NCBI GenBank assembly: GCA_021464245.1
Contig: JADCRB010000053.1
Coordinates: 758,054 to 822,053, forward strand
From: Carallia brachiata
Lineage: Eukaryota > Streptophyta > Magnoliopsida > Malpighiales > Rhizophoraceae
Reading direction: 5' to 3'
Length of the DNA: 64,000 nt
Below, in pieces: positions 11,456 through 23,100 of the stretch; position 1 is the first letter of the stretch, and each line of letters opens with the position of its first letter. The notes under the pieces were generated by a model. That model saw nothing but the letters and a program-made list of their open reading frames with translations. It made no database searches and had not been told where the DNA came from. The translations under genes and the position numbers were made by a program.

Positions 11456-12341
11456 TTTTTTTTTTTTTGACCAACAAACAAAGCATTTCATTAGATTAAG
11501 TAACATGCAGTACACAAAAGGCAGTCTAACATAAGACATAGCCCACACCAGCTAAATAACGACATAACAAAGTAGACTCCCTATCATACAGACTAAGCCC
11601 ACCACAGACCAAGTTTCATGACCAGCAACTAGTCCTACAAGCCGAAAAGGAAAATAGGTCGGGGTCCAAAGCCCAGAGAAAGGCTAGCGTGCAGGAACTA
11701 AGAGTAACGGGCTCAAGGCCCAAACAACTAAACACCCACAAACTGGAGACTCCAGGCACTACGCTGGACTTTTGGCCGTAATCCCCCGAAAAGCAGGGTA
11801 AATGGCGAGCCCCAAAGGGCCAAGCAGCGGCAAGGCAATAGCGCGAAGCTGGAAGCACGCCAGAATTGCCGAAGCGCATCAGGAAAGCGCTGAAAGAAGT
11901 CATGGGTGTAGCGCGAATAAGAACCAGGCAGCGGAGGACAAACAAAAAGTAGGAACCGACAGAGCAGCGACGCCAGCGAGGACACTCCTGTACAAGACCG
12001 CCATCAGCACAAAAAGGAGACTCCCCTCCCCCGCCCCTCCACCGAACATAACGAAGGGAAGCGGCGAGGGAGACACAACGGATCAAACCCGAGTGGGACC
12101 AGAGCACCACCAAGAAATTGCATCCAGGGAAAGAACAAGGACCCACCAACCCCACACCAGAGATCGAAACCCAACCAAACACCAACCCACAAAGGAGTTC
12201 TAAGCTTCATGAAACGGAAGCACAAACACCGACGAAGCGACGACTGAAGCAGATAGGGGAGAAAGTTACCGGCGCACGATAGCGCGCTTTTGGCGCACGA
12301 TAGCTGCTCTCCCCCGCTGCCTTTTAATTATTAAAGAAGAG
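11456..12341 (-). mobile_element. Poly(A)-tailed non-LTR retro-insertion, GC-rich, short or 5'-truncated
   Basis: An 886-bp segment bounded by a 15-bp direct repeat (one mismatch). It starts on the plus strand with 13 T, so the element lies on the minus strand and ends in poly(A). Its 3' end reads AATGAAATGCTTTGTTTG, TTGGTC, A(n), a typical LINE-like tail. The body is much GC-richer than the flanks. The 5' end has two copies of GGCGCACGATAGC (12271-12283 and 12292-12304). Minus-strand frames are open for up to 189 codons (11616-12185), but I recognise no RT, endonuclease or RNase H motif. It is probably a non-autonomous LINE derivative or a 5'-truncated copy; a processed transcript is also possible. 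Confidence 0.75.
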
Positions 12342-12356
12342 TAGGCAACTCATGCC
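12342..12356. repeat. Right target-site duplication of the GC-rich retro-insertion
   Basis: TAGGCAACTCATGCC, matching 11441-11455 at 14 of 15 positions. Confidence 0.88.
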
Positions 12357-12482
12357 TCACCACTCATAAATCCATTTTTTTTTTAATCAATTATCATTCA
12401 TCAAGCTTTGATTTATACTTGGTAAGCAAAAATTAATGTAGAAAGATAGGATAAAGTGTGTGGAATAAAAGCCTTCTTTTTC

Positions 12483-12535
12483 AAGTTATGAACCACAAAG
12501 TCCTCAAAAAAAAAAAAAAAGTTATGAACCACAAA
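12483..12535 (+). mobile_element. Ultra-short poly(A) insertion flanked by a 17-bp duplication
   Basis: AAGTTATGAACCACAAA occurs at 12483-12499 and again at 12519-12535. Between them lie only GTCCTC and an A run. This is the structure left when target-primed reverse transcription stops almost at once: a TSD, a few bases of 3' end, and a poly(A) tail. The parent element cannot be identified from six bases. Confidence 0.7.
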
Positions 12536-13400
12536 ATAAAGGAAGATGTTATTCAATATAATTAGTCACATTTAAAAAACTACGTAAATTTATATATTGC
12601 ATTGATTTTAATCTAAACTATCTTTCTTATATTGAAATATTATTTTAAGAAACATAAGTATACATACCACTTTTTTAAATTAAAAAAATATGTATTGCCG
12701 ATATATGAATTATCGCATGTGTAGACCGAAACCAGAGGTCACATGTTTCGTCATTATTTAATCTCCTCGAAAGGGAGAAAACCCGACTCAAGTACTGATG
12801 AGGCTGAATGGGCTTTCTTCGAACTTGATCTCGATATTAACGAGTTTTAAATTCAACACCGCCCCATAATAATCTCGCTCACTTTGCAAGGAAAACAACG
12901 GTGAGGAAACTCGAACTCGAACCAATACTAAAGAAAAATCACTGATTTATCACTAAACTATTACTTTAGGTGATATACATACTACTTTAAAACAAAGTGT
13001 ATGAATTAAAAAATAAGTTATACTTAATATGTTTGACTTATGATACGTTATCATATCAATACATTATATTGATCAATTTTCACATGTATAATATTATATT
13101 ATATTTATTTGTCCTTAATTATTTAACTCTATAAAATATATTAATTAATTTTTATATATTATATGTTATATTTGAAAGAGCAAATTATATGTTATTTAAT
13201 ATTTTAAAATATTTGAGAGATTTAATTATAATACTTACATTTTTACATAATTTCACATTTTATCTACAAATATTTTATATATGGTATATAGATATTATAT
13301 ATTTTTTTATATATTTAATATTAAAAACTGATTTTATCGGTTCAATTACCGGTTGAATCGGTTTAACTTTAAACTACAAATTTTTTTCAATTCGATGGTC

Positions 13401-13895
13401 AGTCCGATTCTAACAACAGCAAGTTGTGAGCTGTAATTTGGAATTATTGCAAACCGTAGATTCACAATAAATAGGGAAAAAAAATCCTTAAGTAATTAAG
13501 TCATGAGGTGGCATGGATATATTGAATCAAAATTATGATGATTGCCTTAGGTTATTAAAATTGGACACCACCAGGTGGCTATCCATTGGTGGCTTTTAGG
13601 AGGTTGTAAGGAGCTGTTAGCCAGTGATTGGAGGAGCTTGTGAAGGGTTAAGTGGTAAATTTACTAATTTTGGATATTTTCTGTTACTTTGCTTAGAGGG
13701 TTAAAAATGTAAATATTAAACAAGTTTTGTTGGTTTATAATTTTTGTTGTAAAAAGAAATAAATAGGTTTTTGAAACCCATTTCTTGATGACTGTGCTCG
13801 ATCGTTCTCTGTAAAGGAAGTGGTGCGATTTGGTCGATCTCCAGCAACTGTCCACGAAGTGGGTTTGTGACTTCTATTGTCTCAACGGATTTTTC
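13401..13895. other. Spacer left of the CACTA-like element
   Basis: No gene recognised. The minus-strand ORFs at 13664-13898 are short and have no family resemblance. Confidence 0.4.
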
Positions 13896-14116
13896 CACAA
13901 GTCAATAAACCAAAATAGATCTAGGTCAGCAGTTTTATAGCGGCGGTTCTAAAACTGCTAGTTAAAGGGTCTAACGCAGCGATTTTATGCAGCGGATTTG
14001 TAAACTGCTGCTTATAATATTTTATGCGACTGTTCGAAGCAGTGAGTCTGAACCACAGCCCCAATAAGCAGTGGTTTAAACCCTAAGGTCTAAAATCGCT
14101 ACTTATAGTTATATCT

Positions 14117-14704
14117 ATGCATTGCGGCAGTTTTTTTATTATTTTAAAAAGTTCTAAAAAAGATAGAAGAGAAAAAAATTTTGAAGCATCTTTACTTTTC
14201 TTTTTGTCAAAGACTTATCTTATCAAAAAGCTTTACGATTTCTTCAAACTATTTCATGTGATTGTTCAATCAAATCCTGATCCTCACTTTTTTCTTTTCC
14301 TTTTTCATTCCATTATTTGTTTTTTGGTTGTTCTTTTTTTTCTTTCAATATATCTTATTGTTGCCAGATCTGGCCGTCAGCTTGCTCACACATCTGTGGC
14401 TCGTACAACGCGACTTCGTATAGGCCGGCTAGAGGCAGCACTCCTCTGTTCCCTATGGCTACCGTTCCTCAATCACTCACCATCTCACACTCCTCCGGTG
14501 TCCCATCTCATGGTTGTTTCTCCAATTGCCACTTACGCTCCTTTCATTCCCTCCATCTCTTGGAGATCGGTGAGGCTGTCGGAGGCAAGAGGCCTCAAAA
14601 TTAGGTTACTTTCCACTTCCACTCGCTCATTTGGATCTTTGCACGGCTCAGGAGATTGTCGTCGCACTCGAATCGTTTGTGGGGCTCAGGATACTGCTGT
14701 CTAA
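14117..14704 (+). other. Unrecognised open frame inside the CACTA-like element
   Basis: A 195-codon open frame whose second half (from about 14365) is GC-richer and Ser/Arg-rich. No conserved motif is visible. It might be a second captured exon or chance coding in a GC-rich patch. I assign no function. Confidence 0.2.
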
Positions 14705-15485
14705 GGTCAGGATTCGCTCTTTAGTTATCAATTTATTATATAATAATCTCCTTATTCTAGCAATTAATCTTCTTTCATTTCTTTTTTCCTCTTGTTCTTT
14801 AAAATTCCATAATTTTTAATTTTTTTTCTCTTTATATTTGTCAGAGGCATTATAGATTAGTAAACAAACTGTGAACTTGGAGTTTCTTGAGTCTATTCTT
14901 GTAGACTGAAGTTTGTTATTTGATTGTAGATGAGCAGAAAAACTAGTAAGCAATTCCCATCAAGCGATCTTTAAAAGGTCTTTGGCTACACAGTGACATT
15001 CTCTGTATTTTCGTCTAACTGTTTGTTTATTTGTCTCAATGAATGAAAAAGCTTGGTTTTTTTTTCTTTGTAAGTAATGTCATTCAGTGGTTTGCATTGG
15101 AAGCTCTGTGGTTGAAAGTCATTAAGAGCTTACAAGATTTAAAAGCTTTGTTGGAAGCCACTGTGCATTATGGACAGGAATAGGAGCACAACTCACTTGT
15201 GATGTTCCATTCTCAATGGTTAACTTTGAGGGACAAGTAGTTCTTTGCGCCTTGTTAAGGGACATGTAGTTTTTGTGCCTTATCTATGTCGAGAGAAATC
15301 TTTGTCAAAGCTTCTGCTCCTGCTGAGCTGAAACCTCATCGTCACTCTATACTAGTTTTATTTTTTGATTGACGTTGAGTGACATGCAGTTCTCTGCGCC
15401 TTATCTACATCGATGGAAATCTTTGTTAATATCGATGTTTTTTTTTTTCCATTTTACTAGATTATTGACCTTTTGTTTTGCTACT

Positions 15486-15919
15486 GATTTCCAAGATATA
15501 TGGGAGGCTATATGTGAGTTACTATTACACCCACATGCATGGTTGCGTAGCATATCAAGTCGGCCTATTGCTTTGTACTTTTCCATAACAGTTATAGCCA
15601 GGAGAGAAAAGCATAGGCCATTGGGAACATTTTACTTAATGAGGCCAACTAAACTTTTCATAATAGTTGTTTCCCACCATTGTCAACTCAAAACACAAGT
15701 TATTCATGAAACTTCCAGCAACCTGATTACACAGAATCTCGTCTTTGCTATTTGTTCTATAAATTCTCTTATTAGTGGAACAGAATGCATGGATCGTAGC
15801 AAGTATTGGTCTACCCTCAAACAGCACGAGCAGGCCAATTAATTAAAGCCTTTCAATCCCTTGATGCAAGAAAGGGAAGAGCCATACTTTCATGTATTAT
15901 CATTGGCGCCTGTGAATAA
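15486..15919 (+). pseudogene. UTP20: Captured fragment of UTP20 (SSU processome HEAT-repeat protein)
   Basis: Starting at 15486, one frame reads DFQDIWEAICELLLHPHAW, then LRSISSRPIALYF. It continues through LRP-like blocks (TFYLMRPTKLFIIVVS, HHCQLKTQVIHE, SNLITQNLVFAI, YWSTLKQHEQ) to a stop at 15840. A one-base shift restores homology: LIKAFQSLDARKGRAIL to the stop at 15917-15919. This wording matches the C-terminal HEAT/ARM part of plant UTP20 (DRIM), a large nucleolar component of the small-subunit processome for 18S rRNA maturation. Only about 145 of more than 2,500 residues are present, with a frameshift and no promoter of its own. The fragment lies inside the CACTA-like element, so transposon capture is the simplest explanation. 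Identification is from memory of the family. Confidence 0.75.
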
Positions 15920-17251
15920 GATAGAAATCAATTTGAGAATGTTACATACTCGTTGATCTCTAACTTGCTTAAAGATTATATTACTGTGGATTATATTACT
16001 TGTCTACTAACTGTAGCGCTTGTTTATTCATACTTTGTGCCTTCAAAGTTGCGTTCTATTAGAGATTTTGATAGCCATGCAACCTGCCTTATTGGGAAAT
16101 TTGAGGTATTATTATTCCCTTTTCTCCTATTTTTGCTTTTTGGGCTTTTCTCTCATTCTGTAATTAGAAAATCATATTGTATTTTAGTTAGGTAACTAAA
16201 ATAGTATAGGCCAATGCTGAGTTAGCAACCAAGAAGGCAAGGTGGCAGTAGATAGCTAAGACTACAAAATTAAAAGTTGCCAAAATTGTGGCAATCAAGG
16301 AGGTAGTCCAAGTATTTTGCCAAAGGTAAAAAAAAAAAAAAAGAATCTCTGCTATTTTGATTATTTTTAATGTGTGAATACCAATGATGTGCTTTTATGA
16401 TAACTCTATCCTGTCACAATATGTCAATGTTACATTAAAATATTAGAAAACTCATTTATATAAGTACTTGACTAGTTTGCCTTGTTTGTTGCATTTGGAA
16501 CTACAACTCATCTCTTTCTTTTTTCCATATATCAAGGATTGGTATAAAAGATGATGATGATAGAAAAGATGCTAGAGAGATGAGTAAGGATTTTGTGGTC
16601 CTCTAAGTTATTAGGGGTTGTTAATTTGTTTTAATTTGGATTTTCGAATTCGTATATTCTTGTATTGCACAAATTGAACGTTTGATTTGAGATTTTATGT
16701 TTTATATAAAAGCTCGAACTACGTAGTTTGAATGTTCGAACTCAATTATTTGCGTATTGCACAAGTTAAATGTTATATGACACTTTATTTGTGGTTAAAT
16801 GCTTAAAAGTTATCTTGGTAAGTAATATTTTAAATATTATATGCAAATTGCGTCAAACTGGTGAAAACTGCTGTTTTATCGTCTTAAAACCGCTACCTTA
16901 GCTTCTCAAAAATGCTGCCGTTTCCATTCCAAACTGTTGCATATTTTATTGAAAATGCTACGTTAGCCTCCTAAAAACCATTACATTTTCTTATTTGAAA
17001 CCACTGCCTTTTCGTTTGGAAACCATTGCATAAAATTGCTGCCCTTGAAAAGGAGAACCGCTGCATAAAAACTTTATATGATAGTTTTAGGTTACGTTGC
17101 AATATCTTTCAAAATTGCTGCATGAAGGCTATTGCTATGCCATCATAACGCAGCAGTTGAAAAACCGCTGTCTTAGATAATAGGCGGCAGTTTTAGGCCT
17201 TTTGCAGGCAGCGGTATTCAACCACTGCAAAAGGCTTTTTATGGCATAGTG

Positions 17252-18840
17252 AGTTTAGCTTCATTGATTATTGGTAAATCGTCATTTTCCCTCACTCCTT
17301 CTCAGTTTATTTTTCATGTATCTTTTGTTCTTATTACTTACAGGAGTCACCGTTGTCGGGACCATTAGAGCTCCTTTTGAGTTGTGATTCGCTGTTAACA
17401 TCCAAGGATAATGAGCTTTTATCCCAAAGTGAAGGCAATTTCTATAGTTTTTATTTTGATGGTTCTTGTATGGAAACAAAAAATTATGGGGCTCATGAAT
17501 TATTTGCTTATTTCATTATTTTGATAGCACTCATGAGAAATACATAAGAAAATATCGAATATTTTTTTGTAGATTTGAACTGAAGTCATCTTTATTTTTC
17601 AATTAGTTATTGGAACGACCCAACAACTCATTTTTTCTTTGAGTGATTTGCATGAATCCCTAATGTTCAGTCCAATAAAATATTAACAAACAATTTATAG
17701 TAACATCATTATTAAAGTAAACCCTCATCTTTCTGTCATTAATGATAAAATATAACTTCAAATATTTTATCTTTGTAATTCTGTCCTCCTCTACTTTAAA
17801 TCCAAGAAGAAAAAGAACTATGGAAGCTTTGGGTTTTGTTAGATGAGGGTAAAAACATTTTTGTTGGGTAAAAAATAAGGGTGAAAAACATTTTGTTCAT
17901 TTGCTTTGATTGGTGAGAATACGGAATAAAAAATAAGGGTAAAAACTTTGATTGATGTATGTCAATCCTAAGTGGCTATCCAAATAGGGAAAAGCAGGTC
18001 AATTGGATTGAATCAAGTGGATTTAAGCGAAATATTAATTCATTGCATATATGAGTAGTTTGTATGTTAAGTAAATAAATGATTTAATTAACTTTTTTAT
18101 TGGTTAAAATAACTGGTAGTATAAATGTTTGGAACTTATGAGTATTACATGAAGAACAATTAGTTAAAGATTGTATATGTCCTCCTACATCAATAGCTTG
18201 CTAATGATTTTGTGTACATCAAATAAAGTGCAAAGCCCTGCATAATATATGTAGGATAAGCCATATAGTTTTAGACAAAAAAGGTCCTAAATTGGATATA
18301 AGCAACTCCTATATTGGATAAATTATTTGTTCGGGGGAGGGATTCTAAATGATCATAATTGTTTGTGCCTCATATATGTTATTGTCTATGTAATAGCTGG
18401 ACTTATATGAATTATGTTTGTTACTAAGCATCACTGGATATCAAGATTTGGTACTGTCATGTTTTGAATTAGATGCATGTAATAGAATTCATGTGAAAGT
18501 TCATTAAGCAAACAAATTGGATATTTGGCTGAGGTATTTTGCTATGCATGTGAAATTGGGGATGTCTATTGAGTTCATGGCGAAAGTCAAAGAGGGAAGA
18601 ATGATGAATCAAATAAGTTGAAGGTAGCTGTTGTAAAAGTATGAAAGTGCAAAAGTAGGAATGTACTAAAAAGTAGCTAATAAATGCAAATAACTGAAAT
18701 TTTTAATGTATTGACTTACATATTTTTGTTAACAAGTAACCTTTTTATACCATTGGTATGTGGATTGATTGTAATTCCTGCTGGGCGTGTGTGGTTTTTG
18801 GATGAGTAAGTTGTTGATTGTAGATTCAAATGGGGTTAGA
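17252..18840. other. Spacer between the CACTA-like element and the MULE ORF
   Basis: No recognisable gene. The left part of the FAR1-type MULE, including its terminal inverted repeat, may lie here, but I could not match it to a sequence right of 26.3 kb. Confidence 0.35.
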
Positions 18841-18844
18841 GAAT

Positions 18845-20110
18845 GTCTACATCCGCAATAGAGAAAGATAACAATAGTGAGGAAGAATATGTGGCAACAA
18901 TACCCTAGGCAAGGGCATCTACATAGAGGACAAGTCGAGGGAGGATAAAAACAAAGTGAGTAGTATGCAAGGTTGGTTATAATGTGTTTTATTGTAAGGA
19001 GACGAGTAGTACTTTGCTTATATGTGTTGGTACGTGTGCCTTTTATAGAGGTACAGTTGGCAGAAGGAGATCTTCTGCAAGGGAAAGAGTGGTGAGTATA
19101 TTGTGGATACAAATGTACTAGCTAATCATAGGGTAAGAGGTAGTGGTTATTTGTATATAAAGTATAAATCTAGAAACTTATGAATTGTTGTTTTGTAACT
19201 TCCGAACACTTAGGGCACGACTGACAAGATGCTCTATATTGTCCAATATTGAGTGAGCAACAAAAGAAGTGGGTGGTTGACATGGGGTTTGCAGATATAC
19301 TAGGGATGGATTCCATTCATCTAAATAAGAAGTTACTAGAGTGGTTGCTTAGAAGGTTTGACCCGAAGAGTAGATCACTTGAAGTAAGACTTGGCATGCA
19401 TAAGATAATATATGCTCATGATGTTGGGTGGCTATTCAGTGTCTCCACAGAAGATGAGGTAGTCCAAACAGAATACAAGGACGACAATCTTCCAGAGATG
19501 GAAAAAATCTTTGCCAACAATAGTGATGTACCTGACAAGGCAATTATAGAATGGATATATGATAGAATGCCTGAAGCAAAGTTCAAGAAGCTTTTCCTCT
19601 TATTTATATTGGGGGCCTTTGTTTGTCATTCACTGTGCTTAGGAATAAGCAAAAAACACCTTGTAGCTATGGTGTATGCAAAAGACGCTATTAATTATAA
19701 TTGGGGTGTTTATGGACTAGAGTGGCTAAGAATTGTTACTAGGAAATACCATGTCGTGATAAATTCAAATGGCAGACAATCAAACATTGGACGCTGTCCT
19801 TTAATCCTTGTGGTAAGGCATTGATTTGCTTAGTACATGTTGCAGAACTATGGTTTACGCGTTAACTTATTTGTGTTTATTGTGTTGTAATGCTTTGCAG
19901 TTGTTTTACTTGGACCACATTGATACTGGTGTGGTTCCCAGTAACTGGGGTGTGGGTAGTTGTCTCGTTGCATGGGATAGCGGATCGATAGCAAAGGCCA
20001 TAAAGGAAAACATGGCTGGAGGAGACCAGTTTGGCAACGACAATGTAACAGGATCGGCTTATCAGCTATTCATTAGTAAAATGTTATATTTTGTCATGTT
20101 TCTCATATGA
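18845..20110 (+). pseudogene. MULE-associated ORF remnant (plant-mobile / Ulp1-type ORF N-terminus)
   Basis: Possible first exon at 18845 (MSTSAIEKDNNSEEEYVA, then a stop). The main block at 19226-19822 contains QKKWVVDMGFADILGM, LLEWLLRRFDP, RLGMHKIIYAHDVGWLFSV and AKFKKLFLLFILGAFVCHS. An intron-like gap follows, then QLFYLDHIDTG from about 19898. This pattern (GFxxLL, LxxWLxxxFD, DVxxxxGLP, KxFxLFxLGxxLCP) is what I know from the N-terminal part of long ORFs that FAR1-type MULEs carry, often ending in a Ulp1-like cysteine protease. The protease part is not recognisable here. There is no good ATG for the main block and stops intervene, so it is non-functional. It converges on the FAR1-type transposase remnant at 23.8-26.3 kb. 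Confidence 0.55.
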
Positions 20111-23100
20111 TATGAAAATTGAAAAGTAACAATTGATGCATGTATTCAACATCAACTATCGGGAGCAACACCCGTTGGTTGTTGGGAAGAACTAGCGAGA
20201 GTAAATGAGGTAATGTGGGCCAGACTTTATGCCACTGATGGTATTGAGAAATGTTAATGATAAAGCAGTATAGAAAACATTATGGTAGTATTCGTTTTGA
20301 CGTGTATTCATTATGATAATAATGGAATAGAGTGATATAAGCGGCAATCGGCGTAGGAAGGCCAATTCTTGTGGGCTGAATAAAGAGAGGGTCACCAAAA
20401 ATCGTGAAGCTAATGCACCCTAGCAGGGAAGTCCCACAGCTAATATTATAGAGGATGAAGTTCCTTAGGAAAGAGAAATTCTGGGAAATAAATGTGGGTA
20501 TGGAGAGCATGGGAATAATAATGATGCAGTCCTGAAGTTGCCTCAATGTTGTATAAAAATGATGACATAAAATCAGAACCTTGTGACATAGACATTTCTA
20601 CACGTAGTGCTTTAAAGGTGATGACTTCAATAAAGACAGAAAGTAGTTGGAATAATTTTTCGCGGGAGCAATATATGATGCATCCTGTAGTGCTTTTGAG
20701 TAGCGTCTAGTTTTGTGCTCGGGCCGAGGTTTATTTTTAGATGGCCTCTCATTCGCAGCTTGTCTGGGTTCCAAACAGCACTTGTCAATCATTTAAAGAA
20801 CTAGAAAAAACTGATTTGTTGTGTGGTGGTGAGACAACTAATATGGGAAATGATGTGGATGCTGAGGTGGATGAGTTGGCTATTGTGGCTTGGGAGGGGG
20901 ATGCTAACGATAATGTCAATGAAGAAGTTTTACATATGCAGCCATTGTGTACATACAAGGTTGACTGTTCAATTGGATGCATGCAACTCTACTGCAAAGG
21001 CGGCAAGTGTGGAGAAAAGGGGCAAAGAACTTGTCCAAAGTAACAACTTGGCAATACGAACACAACGGGTTCCCAAAAGGTCTAAAGCTTCTAAATCCTC
21101 ATATGTTAACCCCTTAGTTGTGAGGCAACAGTGATACTCGCAAGTGGACACAAAAATCCTTTAGTTTGTTATAAATGGATGTGGATCTAGGCGAAACAGG
21201 TATAGTATTACTCTTTACATGCCCAAAACCATAATAGTGTATTTCATGTGGATTGCAAAAGAAGAAAAGGTAAAATACATTAGTTTATGGTTTTTACAAA
21301 ATGCAGGAAGGCATGTGAGAAAGTTGATTAGGCGGGAAATAAATGGGTTACAAAGGGGCAAGTTCGCGATGTTATCAATAGCAATGCTTGTGTTAGTGTT
21401 GGAGTAAGCAACAAAGCATTTGTTAACTTATTTGCATTAGTAGATTAATAATATTGTCATATGATACTGAACTTTGACTCTATGGCTCGTGGCATTATGT
21501 GTAGTTTGTCCAAATGGCAGCATGACTGTTAATGAGAGATTGGATGGCTGCATAAGGGAAAATGACACGCTATATAATGAATCTCGAGTTCTCGGTATGC
21601 ATTTCTTACAACTGGAGTCCGTAAAATTGTTAAATATGTCATCTTTGCTGTTTTAAATATGTATGGAAGCCTTTGAACAAATGCATGATCTTGTGTGGCC
21701 TTGAATAGGTGGATGTTCGTCATGTTATGCCAGTAGAGAGAGAACAAAGCAGAAAGGGATGTTAAAATCATATAATCAAGCCATTTCTGATTGTATATTT
21801 TTTTTATTTTCTATTTCTGATTATATTCACGTAATCAAGCCATAACTGAAATTGCAAGAATGACAACTTCTAATGTGTTAGACTCAAAGCAATTTCATAC
21901 GTTTATTAGAACGAACAAACAACACCTTGATTCAATATAATGACCCATCCAAGAGTATTATGACACCAATTACACAGCCAAACGGCACATCCATTCTACC
22001 TATACGTAGCCTTTTTCTTTAAATATAACACATATATAAAAGAATGCATCATTCCGTCTTAATTGATTCCTGGCAATTTTATTTTCAATTGACATTTGTG
22101 ATTGTTATTCAGCCACACTTAGCTCAGTCATTATTAGTTTAATATACATTCCACACAATCTTTTCACATTCCATCATGCATTTTTTTTCTGTGCTTCTCT
22201 TACCAACTAATAATAGGTCCGTTAATAATTTCTCCTGTATTCATATATTTTTATGCGTGATGTAATTTTGTTGTGATACGTGTCATTTGTTTCCCTGGAC
22301 CTTGTGTTGTTATGCTGTCTGTAGGGTTCAATAAATTGTATTTCACTCACACAGTTGTCGCTTCATTTTTCTAACGATTGTATGTTTATCTGCACAACAT
22401 CATACTATTTCTGCCAATGCGTCGTACTTTCTTCAATATCTTCAAACATGGCCCGCCAAACAATACAAATATGAACGCCGCTTCCCACACTATTCAAAAA
22501 CAATAAATAAATGTAGCTTTTTTATACTAAAAACCTATTGTCAACAAATACTGTTGATTTTCATCATTTACATGCTTCAATACCTAAAACACTTCCTCAC
22601 ATAAAGTTTTCCAATACCTCCATAATTATATACTAAACAATGCTTCCATCAGAAGTTGTTGTGTTCTATTCACTAACAGAAGAAGTGTCATTAGTAACTA
22701 ACCACTAACACGCAAACTTGGGTTACAAGAACAAAAATACCCATGTCCATGTATATACGTCAATAAAGTCCAAAATGAAACACATAATTAAGAGCCTACA
22801 GTAATATGGACCCTAGCCCCCCCCCCCCAAAATTATCTACTCCTTCATACTGAATTTCACCCAAATAATATGATTGTCTTTCAAGTTGGGGCAAATAGAG
22901 GCTAAAGAACAGCATTTAAGTTTGGGCTTCAACATACAACCTACACAACAATATAGAAACTAATTAATTAATTTACTATCAACCAATGTAACCAATGACC
23001 GCAACACTTAGCCTACTTTAACTCATTTTTCAACAAGTAGATAAGGTCCAAAGCTTACCTCGGGTGGTACAGTCAGAACTGGTTTAAATTGGATGACTGA

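Larger units (their letters stand above)
11085..13400. mobile_element. Possible DNA transposon with CCGGTT-rich ends, host of nested insertions
   Basis: The left edge (about 11105-11230) carries AAATCGGCC, GAACTGGACAAGG, AAAACCGGCC and GAATCGGTGAACC. The right edge (about 13330-13400) carries GATTTTATCGGTTCAATT, ACCGGTTGAATCGGTTTAA and CGATGGTCAGTCCGATT, roughly inverted relative to the left. Such AACCGG-rich ends are common in plant MULE/hAT-like repeats. Moderately conserved interior patches (11280-11440, 12720-12920) have no coding potential I recognise. Borders and TSD were not found, so this is a tentative grouping. Confidence 0.3.
13896..17251. mobile_element. Non-autonomous CACTA (EnSpm-like) transposon carrying gene fragments
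   Basis: The right end reads ATGGCATAGTG at 17241-17251, so its inverse begins CACTATGCCATAAAAAGCC. Subterminal regions on both sides are packed with short direct and inverted copies of GCAGCGGTT/AACCGCTGC-like motifs (left 13925-14125, right 16850-17235), a hallmark of CACTA elements. The left end is probably the eroded CACAAGTCAATAAACC at about 13896; no matching 3-bp TSD could be shown, so the left border is tentative. No transposase (TNP-D or TNP-A) coding is present. The interior holds a UTP20 fragment (15486-15919), a GC-richer unrecognised patch (14370-14700), and two diverged copies of a roughly 50-bp segment at about 15250-15310 and 15378-15430. Confidence 0.72.

Noticed and set aside
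11616..12203. Long overlapping ORFs on both strands near 12 kb
   Set aside because: They follow from the high GC content of the retro-insertion, and no protein family motif is visible. Not called as genes.
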